DNA from: Candidatus Methanophagales archaeon
GTDB lineage: Archaea > Halobacteriota > Syntropharchaeia > Alkanophagales > Methanospirareceae
Assembly (NCBI GenBank): GCA_014061035.1
Contig: JACGMN010000007.1
Span: 1 to 34,233 of the forward strand
DNA length: 34,233 nucleotides
Direction: 5' to 3'
Position numbers and translations under genes: made by a program. The first letter of the stretch is position 1, and each line of letters starts with the position of its first letter. A model generated the notes under the pieces. It was not told the DNA's origin. It did not search any database and saw nothing but the letters and a program-made list of their open reading frames with translations. Positions 22,968 through 30,473 of the stretch are shown here, piece by piece.

Positions 22968-23700
22968 CGCCGAAAGTAGGACCCATTCGCGGAAGCCCGT
23001 ATGCAGTAGCTACTGCCATACCGGTAACGATCAGCCCAGGATAAAATTCAGATGTATGTGCAACTACGGAATTCTCGGAACGGTCAGCCCACATTGCACC
23101 CTGTCCTTTCGTCTTAACCAGCTCTCGTTCCTCCAGCTTCTTAACGACTGTAGCATCGTGACCTGTGGCATCGATTACGAAGCGTGATTCGAGCGATACG
23201 GGATCAATAGCTGCTATTTGTGATGGAAGCGAAGAAACAGGTGTCCAGTTTATTACTACGCCACTCACTCGCTCGTTATATAGAACCACGTCGTCCATAT
23301 TCACCATATTTAATATCTTTACTCCGGCATCACAGCTCGCAGCAATTAATTTTGAGCAGGCATGTGGTCCATCCGCGATGTACAACCCTTTACAGTGCTT
23401 ATACTCCTTATACGGCACACCGAGCTCATCGAGGATACGCTCAGCCGGCGACCGTACCGTGAGCTTGTTCATCAGAAACCCGCCAAGCCAGAACCCGCCA
23501 CCCAAATAGTTGTTTCTCTCAATGATCAATACTTTTACGCCTTTAGATGCCAGTTCCTTACCTGCCATCAATCCCGCCGGTCCGCCGCCAGCTATAATGA
23601 CGTCGCTCTCTACATAGCTCTCAAATTCGGTCGCAAATTCCTCTACTATCGCTCTCGTAATCTGACTCTCTGATGCGTATGAAAAGTTTATTGGTTCCAT
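22915..23700 (-). CDS. thi4: Thi4-family thiazole synthase (sulfur-donor residue replaced by Ala)
   Basis: 261 residues. Thi4 makes the thiazole of thiamine from NAD and glycine. The FAD/NAD-type dinucleotide motif IAGGGPAGLMAGKELA (35-51), ERNNYLGGGFWLGG, IDATGHDATVV and RMGPTFGAMLFSGKRAAE are all conserved. At the position before the IDP/MDP motif, where yeast has the sacrificial Cys205 and Methanocaldococcus a His, this protein reads QIAAIDPVSLE, with Ala164. The alignment is by eye. It follows L15e by 29 bp on the same strand and overlaps pgiA tail to tail. A related ribose-1,5-bisphosphate isomerase annotation is sometimes used for this family. Confidence 0.87.
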   Translation of the reverse strand: MEPINFSYASESQITRAIVEEFATEFESYVESDVIIAGGGPAGLMAGKELASKGVKVLIIERNNYLGGGFWLGGFLMNKLTVRSPAERILDELGVPYKEYKHCKGLYIADGPHACSKLIAASCDAGVKILNMVNMDDVVLYNERVSGVVINWTPVSSLPSQIAAIDPVSLESRFVIDATGHDATVVKKLEERELVKTKGQGAMWADRSENSVVAHTSEFYPGLIVTGMAVATAYGLPRMGPTFGAMLFSGKRAAEIALEML

Positions 23701-23729
23701 AAGACAACCTTAATTAAACTCCTGATTAT

Positions 23730-24260
23730 TTAACGTATCAGACCTTTCCCCTTTTGACCCGCAGAGGTCTTCCCTCTGAAGACCCTTCCTTTATGTGAAG
23801 CGTGGCAAATCCAGTTCAACGTCTTATCAGACTTTATCTCTGGATTGGCGGGCTCAACGAGGATTATTTCATACCATTTCCTCTTTCCATCTTCTGCTAC
23901 CCAGTAAGAGTTAAGAACCTCCATGTTAGGATACTTTCGCGCCGTTCGCTCCTCTGCGATCCGCTGTAAGCTCTTTCCCGGTGTTATCTTATGCACACCC
24001 ATCCTCTTAGATCTTCTACCGTGCTTCGGCCTTGATTTCCTCCGCCCACCTCTTCTTACCTTTGCTCGTACTACGATGATGCCATGTTTCGCTTTATATC
24101 CCAAAGAACGAGCTCTATCCAATCTCGTCGGTCTTTTCACCCGTATAACTGCCGGCTCCTTTCTCCATTCTACCAATCGTATCCGCCTGAACTCTCTTAC
24201 GTACGATGCTTTTGGCTTCTTCCATGCCTCACCAATATATCTATAAACTGACTTAGTCAT
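23730..24260 (-). CDS. rpl15e: Large ribosomal subunit protein L15e
   Basis: 176 residues from ATG at 24260 (MTKSVYRYIGEAWKKP), which agrees with the family start; a TTG seven codons upstream is open but unsupported. Runs: EFRRIRLVEWRKEPAVIRVKRPTRLDRARSLGYKAKHGIIVVRAKVRRGGRRKSRP and SYWVAEDGKRKWYEIILVEPANPEI. It is specific to archaea and eukaryotes. Thi4 lies 29 bp downstream. Confidence 0.95.
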   Translation of the reverse strand: MTKSVYRYIGEAWKKPKASYVREFRRIRLVEWRKEPAVIRVKRPTRLDRARSLGYKAKHGIIVVRAKVRRGGRRKSRPKHGRRSKRMGVHKITPGKSLQRIAEERTARKYPNMEVLNSYWVAEDGKRKWYEIILVEPANPEIKSDKTLNWICHASHKGRVFRGKTSAGQKGKGLIR

Positions 24261-24435
24261 TTGTTCTGTTTCACGTCTCAAAATTTTTAGGACTTTTAGA
24301 ATAGAATAAATAATATACTAAGGGAAATAAAGATAATATAGCTATACCATGCTGTATTAAAAATAGGGTATAGATAAGAGATAGATGGCAAGTAGCCCTG
24401 TACCGGTAAGAACAAAAAGGAAAAGGAGTGAGTGA

Positions 24436-24768
24436 GTGATTGAGATGGTAAGCACAAGTAAGCATAGACCTAAGCCGCTGGACGTATTAAATAGGGCATT
24501 GAAATCCCAGGTTATCGTAAGGATCCGGGGTGGTAGAGAATTTAGAGGTATACTGGAAGGATATGATCTGCACATGAACCTGGTGTTAAGCGGTGCAGAT
24601 GAGTTGAATAGTGACGCGCCGGTCAGGGATTTTTCAGGAGAAATTCTGATCCGGGGAGACAACGTGGTATACATCTCGCCAACAGTGTCGAGAGAGGTAG
24701 AAAAAGGCGAAGATGTGAGTAAGAGCAAAAGCAAAAGCAAGGAGGGTGGAGAGAGGGAGAGATGGTAA
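24436..24768 (+). CDS. Archaeal LSm/Sm-like RNA-binding protein
   Basis: 110 residues. Sm1 (KPLDVLNRALKSQVIVRIRGGREFRGILEGYDLHMNLVLSGA) and Sm2 (EILIRGDNVVYISP) motifs are complete, so it should form a ring that binds U-rich RNA, as other archaeal LSm proteins do. GTG at 24436 is chosen because AAAGGAG ends seven bases before it; ATG at 24445 would be 16 bases away. The C terminus after the Sm fold carries a basic SKSKSKSKEGGERERW tail (about 94-110), partly from an AGCAAA hexanucleotide repeat at 24718-24744. It overlaps the L37e gene by seven bases, a pairing common in archaea. Confidence 0.93.
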   Translation: MIEMVSTSKHRPKPLDVLNRALKSQVIVRIRGGREFRGILEGYDLHMNLVLSGADELNSDAPVRDFSGEILIRGDNVVYISPTVSREVEKGEDVSKSKSKSKEGGERERW

Positions 24769-24929
24769 AGGGAACAGCTTCACTCGGCAAAAGGCAAAAG
24801 AGGTCGCACATGACCTGCAGACGATGTGGCAAAGTCGCTTTCAGTATACATGCAAAGTATTGTGTTGCATGCAGTTTCGGAAGATCGAGCAGGATGAGGG
24901 AGTATAAGTGGAATGATAAAAAGCCGTAA
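24762..24929 (+). CDS. rpl37e: Large ribosomal subunit protein L37e
   Basis: 55 residues. The start MVKGTASLGKRQKRSHMTCR and a four-Cys zinc site (C19, C22, C34, C37: CRRCG and CVAC) identify L37e, which binds 23S rRNA. The length is normal. It begins within the last codons of the LSm gene in another frame, so the two are coupled. It ends 19 bases before tRNA-Ser. Confidence 0.95.
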   Translation: MVKGTASLGKRQKRSHMTCRRCGKVAFSIHAKYCVACSFGRSSRMREYKWNDKKP

Positions 24930-24948
24930 AGTAAAAAAAATATGGGAT

Positions 24949-25034
24949 GCCGAGGTAGCTTAGCGGACTAAAGCGCCGGCCTTGAGAGCCGGTGTCTCTT
25001 ACGAGACTCAGGGGTTCAAATCCCTTCCTCGGCG
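24949..25034 (+). tRNA. tRNA-Ser (UGA)
   Basis: 86 nt class II tRNA. Acceptor GCCGAGG/CCTCGGC, anticodon stem CCGGC/GCCGG with loop CUUGAGA (anticodon UGA), long variable arm GUCUC-UUAC-GAGAC, T arm AGGGG-UUCAAAU-CCCUU, discriminator G73 as expected for Ser. CCA is not encoded. It sits 19 bases after L37e without an obvious promoter, so it is probably processed from the LSm-L37e transcript. Confidence 0.94.
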
Positions 25035-25075
25035 TTTCTTCGCAAAAACCACGCTTCTTTTCTTAAGAAAAAAAA

Positions 25076-25507
25076 ATGACAGAATACAGTGAGATTTTGG
25101 ATAGGGCGTTGAGCCAATTATCGGCGAGTCCGACTACCAGTGACTCGCGGTTCGTTTTACCGGCCTTAAAAGTATTTACGGAGGGAAAGACAACGATATT
25201 TGAGAATTTTGATGTTATATGCGACTACATCAACAGGGAAAGGGCGCACGTGATGAAATTTTTGCTGAACGAACTTGGTACGGCAGGTAAGATTGTAGGC
25301 GATAGGGTAATTTTCCAGGGAAGATTCTCGCTGGACGCAATCGAGGACCAAATTCGGCGGTATATGGATGAATACGTACTCTGCTGGGAGTGTAAGAAAC
25401 CGGATTCACACTTTGAGAAGCTTGACCGCGTCTGGGTGCTGAAATGCGATGCATGCGGTGCAATTCGCCCGATCATGAAGCGACGTGGTGGGAAGGCAGC
25501 GCGATGA
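25076..25507 (+). CDS. eif2b: Translation initiation factor aIF2 beta subunit
   Basis: 143 residues. Part of the trimer that carries initiator tRNA to the small subunit. The central alpha/beta domain has PALKVFTEGKTTIFENFDVICDYINRERAHVMKFLLNELGTAG and the C-terminal zinc ribbon has CWECKKPDSHF and CDACGAIRP (four Cys). The length is normal. The PHP gene starts three bases after its stop. Confidence 0.95.
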   Translation: MTEYSEILDRALSQLSASPTTSDSRFVLPALKVFTEGKTTIFENFDVICDYINRERAHVMKFLLNELGTAGKIVGDRVIFQGRFSLDAIEDQIRRYMDEYVLCWECKKPDSHFEKLDRVWVLKCDACGAIRPIMKRRGGKAAR

Positions 25508-25510
25508 GCG

Positions 25511-26197
25511 ATGAAATACGACCTGCACATCCACTCAAAATACTCGGCAGATGGTGTTCTTGAACCTGAAAAGATCGTGAAAATCGCGATGCGAGTAGGG
25601 CTTGATGGAATCGCAGTAACAGATCACGAGACGATAAAAGGCGGGGTAAAAGCAAAGAAATATGAAAATGATGATCTCATCGTGATAGTTGGTTCGGAAA
25701 TAGAAACCGAGAGAGGAGAGATAATTGGTCTTTTTCTTGAAGAAGAAGTCAAATCAAGGAGTCTTCAGGAGGTCATCGATGAGATTAAAGATCAAAACGG
25801 TATAGCTGTGGTACCGCATCCTTTTGATAGATTAAGGCGTCTCACATTTCATCCAACAGAAGAAGATGTAAAATTCATAGATTGTATCGAGGGCTTCAAT
25901 TCACGGTGCGTATTTCAGCGATACAATAAGAGAGCGATAGAGTATGGAATAGAACATGGCTTAGCGATTACTGCTGGAAGTGACGCACATTTCGGAGGGC
26001 AAATCGGAGACGCGTTTATTTTAGCGGAATCTTCAGATGAGGAAGACTTGATGAGAAGAATCATGAAAAAAGAGATTAGTTTCAATGGAAGATTGAGCAA
26101 CCCTTTATATTTAGTCATTGGAAAGGTGCTTACTCAGGTTCAAAGTTTCAGGGTTCACGGTTCAAGGTTAGACAACAGATCAAGATTGAACGAGTAG
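25511..26197 (+). CDS. PHP-domain metal-dependent phosphoesterase
   Basis: 228 residues. The metal-site motifs of PHP phosphoesterases are visible: DLHIHSKYSADG (4-15), AVTDHETIKGG, GSEIETERGEIIGLFL, PHPFDRLRR and TAGSDAHFGGQIG. The substrate is unknown; relatives act on nucleotide or phosphorylated sugar esters. The last ~23 residues (from about TQVQSFRVHGSRLDN) are encoded by a heptad-repeat element rather than by the family's C terminus. It is tightly coupled to aIF2-beta. Confidence 0.88.
   Translation: MKYDLHIHSKYSADGVLEPEKIVKIAMRVGLDGIAVTDHETIKGGVKAKKYENDDLIVIVGSEIETERGEIIGLFLEEEVKSRSLQEVIDEIKDQNGIAVVPHPFDRLRRLTFHPTEEDVKFIDCIEGFNSRCVFQRYNKRAIEYGIEHGLAITAGSDAHFGGQIGDAFILAESSDEEDLMRRIMKKEISFNGRLSNPLYLVIGKVLTQVQSFRVHGSRLDNRSRLNE
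26130..26197. repeat. Heptad element, family A copy 5 (truncated; within PHP gene end)
   Basis: TTACTCAGGTTCAAAGTTTC matches the inverted end of the copies at 7312 and 21626, followed by GGGTTCACGGTTCAAGGTTAG; the expected long second arm is missing, with only GAACGAGTAG near the end. It supplies the 3' end and stop codon of the PHP gene and lies before convergent amidohydrolase. Confidence 0.78.
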
Positions 26198-26241
26198 GCG
26201 AACAAGTGTGGACACGAGTGAAAGGAATTGCAACCAAGCTA

Positions 26242-27408
26242 TTACATAACTTTCAATGACCGACCGCCTACAATCCGCCCCTCGTGGATCACTGCCGCTA
26301 TGTCAGTACGTCTCGCTCTTCTCACCACTCCTTTTACAGGATCGCTAACGTTTCTCATATTTGCTGTGTCGGTACGGATCACAACGAGATTCGCCTTCTT
26401 ACCCTCTTCTATCGAGCCCACCGATTCCGATTCCTTCAGCACCGCCGCAGAATCAAGCGTGCACATCTTGAGCACATCCTTTGCCTCGCTGCGGAAGATC
26501 TTAGAGATGAATTCCATTTCAGAGAACATATCTGGCGAATTCAGCATTACGTTATCTGTGCCTGCACCGACAGTCAAACCAGATTCGAGCATCTGCTGTA
26601 ACGGTGGCAGACCAGATCCAGTAACTAAATTAGAGCGGATGCAAACGACAGCAGCTATATCTGCATCATACATCTTCTTGAAGTCCTGATGCGATGCTTT
26701 TATAAGATGCACGAGGAAATCGGGCTCGAGTTCTATCGCATCTGCTATGTCCTCAGCGGTTCGCTCACCAGCATGAAGTGCGAACATCTTATTCATTCTC
26801 TTTGCTTCTAAAGCTGGTAGTTTTATCGCTTCCAGTGGATAGTCTGCGACACTGCTCATACCTATTCCGTCCACCGCCTTAAGAAGCTTGTCAATAGCTA
26901 CCTCTACCGTTCCTGTCCTGTCTACCTCAACAGAATCGGGAACGGGACTGCCGAATATTTTTACACCTATTTGCTCCTGCTTCTTCCTTTCTATATAACA
27001 TAAAACAGCCCTTAACGCGAGCACACCCGGAAGACCACCTTCGCGGAAATCTGCGAATATCTGTGTCCCTGTAGCAAGCATATCCTCAATAGTATCGTTC
27101 ATCGCCGAGACCAGCGCTCCATAGGTGGCTGCCCCCAATATCCTATGCTTAAATCCGCCGGGACCAACTAATTGCTCGAGAGGCATAAACTCTGGCTCTT
27201 TTAATACAGAATCACCGATGTGCGTATGTGCATTGACGAAAGCAGGGATTATAATACCTTCTATCGCTGCGTCTATCTTTCTATTCTTTCTATTATCCTC
27301 TATTTCTTTTATCTTCCCATCCTCAATTACGAGATACCCGTCCTTCGCTTCAAAATCATCGCCTGCTACTACTATTCCTGAAAGTGAAAACGAACAAGTC
27401 AAGGTCAA
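26242..27408 (-). CDS. Amidohydrolase superfamily protein (deaminase-like)
   Basis: 388 residues. N-terminal strands (VIEDGKIKEIED) lead to the metal site NAHTHIGDS, with further conserved FALHAGE and GAGTDNVML (His and Asp ligands) and the C-terminal IEEGKKANLVVI. It resembles the cytosine deaminase/chlorohydrolase-like archaeal proteins; the substrate is not known. The start appears to be TTG at 27408, one base after the enolase stop, with GAGGAG inside the enolase end at a suitable distance. It probably shares an operon with enolase. Confidence 0.83.
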   Translation of the reverse strand: MTLTCSFSLSGIVVAGDDFEAKDGYLVIEDGKIKEIEDNRKNRKIDAAIEGIIIPAFVNAHTHIGDSVLKEPEFMPLEQLVGPGGFKHRILGAATYGALVSAMNDTIEDMLATGTQIFADFREGGLPGVLALRAVLCYIERKKQEQIGVKIFGSPVPDSVEVDRTGTVEVAIDKLLKAVDGIGMSSVADYPLEAIKLPALEAKRMNKMFALHAGERTAEDIADAIELEPDFLVHLIKASHQDFKKMYDADIAAVVCIRSNLVTGSGLPPLQQMLESGLTVGAGTDNVMLNSPDMFSEMEFISKIFRSEAKDVLKMCTLDSAAVLKESESVGSIEEGKKANLVVIRTDTANMRNVSDPVKGVVRRARRTDIAAVIHEGRIVGGRSLKVM

Positions 27409-27409
27409 G

Positions 27410-28720
27410 CTATAGGTACTCCTCTTCTATACGCAACAATTGATTGTACTTGATCGTCCTCTCGCTTCGTGCAGGAGCGCCAGTTTTTATCAGCTCTGCA
27501 TTTATTGCTACCGCGAAGTCGGCGATGAACGGATCCTCGGTCTCTCCCGATCGATGGCTGACTACTTTCTTATACTCGTTCTTATTAGCCAGACGAACGG
27601 TCTCCAGCGTCTCCGAGATAGTTCCGATTTGATTCAACTTCAGCAGAACCGCATTTGCCGCTTTCTTCCTTATACCCGCCTCTAACAGCCTGGCATTTGT
27701 AACAAAAAGGTCATCACCGACGATAATCTGCCGCGATAGCCTTGCTGTAAGTTCTGCAAATAACTCAAAAGATTCCTCTTCAAACGGGTCCTCTATTAAT
27801 TCTAATGGATAGGTCTCGACAAGGTCTTGATAGAAGTCAACGAGTTCAGCGCCCTCTCTCACTCTGCCATCTATCATGTACTTCCCGGTCTTCGGATCGA
27901 AGAACGATGACGCAGCAGCATCTATACCAAGCCGTATTTCAGATTCAGAATATCCTGCCTCTGCTATTGCCACTGTTATCGCCTCGAGTGGCTGACTCGT
28001 TAGACGCATAGCGGGCGCATAACCGCCTTCATCACCTACATTCGTAGCGATTTTTCCATATCTATCTATTAACACCGTCTTAAGTGCATGATAAATCTCA
28101 ACGCCAGCCCTCAATCTATCGCTGAACCTGTCAAAGCCGGTAGGCAATATGTGAAATTCCTGTATGCTCAACTCGTTACCTGCATGCTGACCACCGTTTA
28201 TCAGGTTCATCAACGGTACTGGTAACTGGAACTCAAACGCGAGTTTTAGCCCTGATCCTAATCCTGATCTTGATCCTGATCTTGATCCTGATCTTGATCC
28301 TGCTACGTCCTCACAGATATAAGCAAAAAGCGGTTTCTTTAACGAATCTGCAGCAGCTTTGCAGACCGCGATTGATGTCCCGACTATTGCATTTGCACCT
28401 AAATTCGACTTGTTCTCAGTTCCATCCAGTTCTATCAACTGCGTATCTATCTCTCGTTGTTCGAGAGTGTCCATTCCATTAAGTGCTTTTTTAATAACTG
28501 TATTCACAGCTTCAACAGCTTTGAGAACCCCTTTACCGCCATATCTTCTCTTATCACCATCTCTCTTCTCCATTGCTTCTTTACTACCTGTTGATGCTCC
28601 TGAAGGTACGCTCGCCCTGCCAAACCCGTTCGTTGTACTCACGTCTACTTCTATGGTGGGGTTTCCACGAGAATCAAGTATTTCTCTTCCTTTTATTCCT
28701 CTTATCTCTGTTACCGTCAT
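27410..28720 (-). CDS. eno: Enolase with Ser-Gly-Arg repeat insertion
   Basis: 436 residues. It interconverts 2-phosphoglycerate and phosphoenolpyruvate. Runs: GREILDSRGNPTIEVDV, VPSGASTGSKEA, NLINGGQHAGNELSIQEF, NVGDEGGYAPA, LIEDPFEEES, GDDLFVTNA, LLKLNQIGTISET and VSHRSGETEDPFIADFAV, so the active site is intact. A stretch GSRSGSRSGSRSGLGSG (about 139-156) is inserted before PVPLMNLINGG, where other enolases have a short loop; it is encoded by a 12-bp repeat at 28252-28302. Its 68-bp upstream gap is shared with divergent serA. No clear Shine-Dalgarno is seen. Confidence 0.96.
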   Translation of the reverse strand: MTVTEIRGIKGREILDSRGNPTIEVDVSTTNGFGRASVPSGASTGSKEAMEKRDGDKRRYGGKGVLKAVEAVNTVIKKALNGMDTLEQREIDTQLIELDGTENKSNLGANAIVGTSIAVCKAAADSLKKPLFAYICEDVAGSRSGSRSGSRSGLGSGLKLAFEFQLPVPLMNLINGGQHAGNELSIQEFHILPTGFDRFSDRLRAGVEIYHALKTVLIDRYGKIATNVGDEGGYAPAMRLTSQPLEAITVAIAEAGYSESEIRLGIDAAASSFFDPKTGKYMIDGRVREGAELVDFYQDLVETYPLELIEDPFEEESFELFAELTARLSRQIIVGDDLFVTNARLLEAGIRKKAANAVLLKLNQIGTISETLETVRLANKNEYKKVVSHRSGETEDPFIADFAVAINAELIKTGAPARSERTIKYNQLLRIEEEYL

Positions 28721-28788
28721 AGGATATTTCTAATATAATCTTAAGATAGATATGATAGATAAATATAGTTGAGGATGAAAAAAGGTAG
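28721..28788. promoter_or_regulatory. Divergent promoter region, eno / serA
   Basis: A 68-bp A/T-rich gap between the two start codons, with TATA-like stretches (for example ATAAATATAG near 28758 on the plus strand). serA has AAAGGTAG before its ATG; enolase may be leaderless. Confidence 0.45.
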
Positions 28789-30444
28789 ATGGACACAATA
28801 AGAGATGAAATGGAAAGACCGAAGAGGGTGATTGTAACAGATAATATCTCAGAAGAGGGGATAAAGAAGCTGCGTGAGTTCGCAGTAGTTGATATTGAAT
28901 TAGAGTTGAGCAAAGCTGATTTAAAGGAACGCATTGCGGACTACGATGCGATAGCCATACGAAGTGGAACGAGACTGACGACTGAGATAATAGAAGCCGG
29001 AAGCACCGGGCGGTTGAAAGTAATCGGTAGAGCCGGTGTCGGGCTGGATAATATAGCTGTGGAGACAGCGACAGATAAGGGGATACTGGTGGTGAACGCG
29101 CCAGATGCGAATACGATATCTGTTGCCGAGCATACTATTGCACTGCTGCTAAGCCTATCGCGGAAGATACCGGCTGCGAATCTCTCGCTAAAATCCGGAG
29201 ATTGGAACAGAAAAGAGTACAAGGGTGTGGAAGTAAATGGCAAGGTATTATGTATAATTGGTCTCGGTAGAGTGGGTAGCGAAGTTGCAAAGAGAGCAAA
29301 AGGGCTTGGAATGAAGATCATCGCATACGATCCGTTCATATCTGTAGATAAGGCAAAAGAGCTCGGCATCACTCTTGCAAGTTTAAATAAATCTATTCAA
29401 GCCGCAGATTTCATCACGATTCATACACCACTGACAAAGGATACGTTGAACCTGATAAGTACAAAAGAGTTCGCGATGATGAAAGACGGTGTTCGTCTGA
29501 TAAATTGTGCACGCGGGGGGATAGTAGATGAGAAGGCATTAAAAGATGCGATAAAGGGCGGTAAAGTAGCTGGAGCGGCTCTGGATGTCTTTGTACATGA
29601 GCCACCGTTACCAGAAGAACGTGACTTACTGGAACTTGCAGAAGTGATCGTTACACCTCATCTGGGTGCATACACAACTGAAGCGCAGGATGCTGCTGGT
29701 GTAGAGATTGCTGATGATCTGATAGCGGCGTTACAGAACAAAACGGTAAGAAATTCTGTGAACATGTTCTACGTTGAAGAGGAGATAATGGAGACGATAA
29801 AGCCGTATTTAGAATTAGGCAAGAAACTGGGACTACTCGCAGCACAGCTCATACCAAATTCAGGCAGATTTGAATTGCTTGAGATCTCTTATGAAGGCGA
29901 ATTGGGATCAGCAAATACAGGAGGTATAGGTGAGAACACGAGAATAATCACGCGTGCAATCTTGAAGAGCTTCCTCTCATTGTTCACCGATGGCGTGAAT
30001 TACGTTAATGCAGATGCAATAGCGAGGAAATTCGGGATAAAAGTTATGGAACGGAATACAGAAGAGATAGAAGATTTTAGCTCATTGATCAGTATTAGAA
30101 CTGTTACTCGAGCAGATGGAGAAGAGAAAGTGAAGAGAGTTGCAGGTACACTCTTCGGAAAATACGATCCACGGATAGTGAAGATAGATGGGTACCGCGT
30201 AGATGCAGTTCCTTCCGGCTATATGCTTATCTGCTCATTCCTCGATAAACCGCGTGTGATCGGTCCTGTTTGCACGATTTTAGGCGATAGGGGCATAAAT
30301 ATCGCTGGGATGCAGGTGGGCAGGGAGGAAGTAGGAGGAGAAGCGGTTATGGTGATTAACGTGGACGGCATGGTTAGTGAAGGATGCATCGACGAGATAA
30401 AGGAGGTGGAGAACATAGCGGATGTAACACTTGTGAAGCTGTAA
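28789..30444 (+). CDS. serA: D-3-phosphoglycerate dehydrogenase (SerA)
   Basis: 551 residues. First step of serine synthesis. Substrate-binding and NAD domains hold RAGVGLDNIAVETATDKGI, IIGLGRVGSEVAKRA, NCARGGIVDEKAL, ALDVFVHEPP and the catalytic TPHLGAYTTEAQ His. The allosteric-substrate-binding domain follows (about 340-470) and then a C-terminal ACT domain (RVIGPVCTILGDRGINIAGMQVGREEVGGEAVMVINVDG), which in relatives binds serine for feedback. The long form is usual in methanogens. Convergent with argD, 29 bp between stops. Confidence 0.97.
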   Translation: MDTIRDEMERPKRVIVTDNISEEGIKKLREFAVVDIELELSKADLKERIADYDAIAIRSGTRLTTEIIEAGSTGRLKVIGRAGVGLDNIAVETATDKGILVVNAPDANTISVAEHTIALLLSLSRKIPAANLSLKSGDWNRKEYKGVEVNGKVLCIIGLGRVGSEVAKRAKGLGMKIIAYDPFISVDKAKELGITLASLNKSIQAADFITIHTPLTKDTLNLISTKEFAMMKDGVRLINCARGGIVDEKALKDAIKGGKVAGAALDVFVHEPPLPEERDLLELAEVIVTPHLGAYTTEAQDAAGVEIADDLIAALQNKTVRNSVNMFYVEEEIMETIKPYLELGKKLGLLAAQLIPNSGRFELLEISYEGELGSANTGGIGENTRIITRAILKSFLSLFTDGVNYVNADAIARKFGIKVMERNTEEIEDFSSLISIRTVTRADGEEKVKRVAGTLFGKYDPRIVKIDGYRVDAVPSGYMLICSFLDKPRVIGPVCTILGDRGINIAGMQVGREEVGGEAVMVINVDGMVSEGCIDEIKEVENIADVTLVKL

Positions 30445-30473
30445 CTGTATTTTCTGTTCTCTGATTTCTGGTC

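Noticed and set aside
24385..24435. A 16-residue ORF before the LSm gene as a real gene
   Set aside because: Too short to support without conservation; mentioned only as a possible leader.
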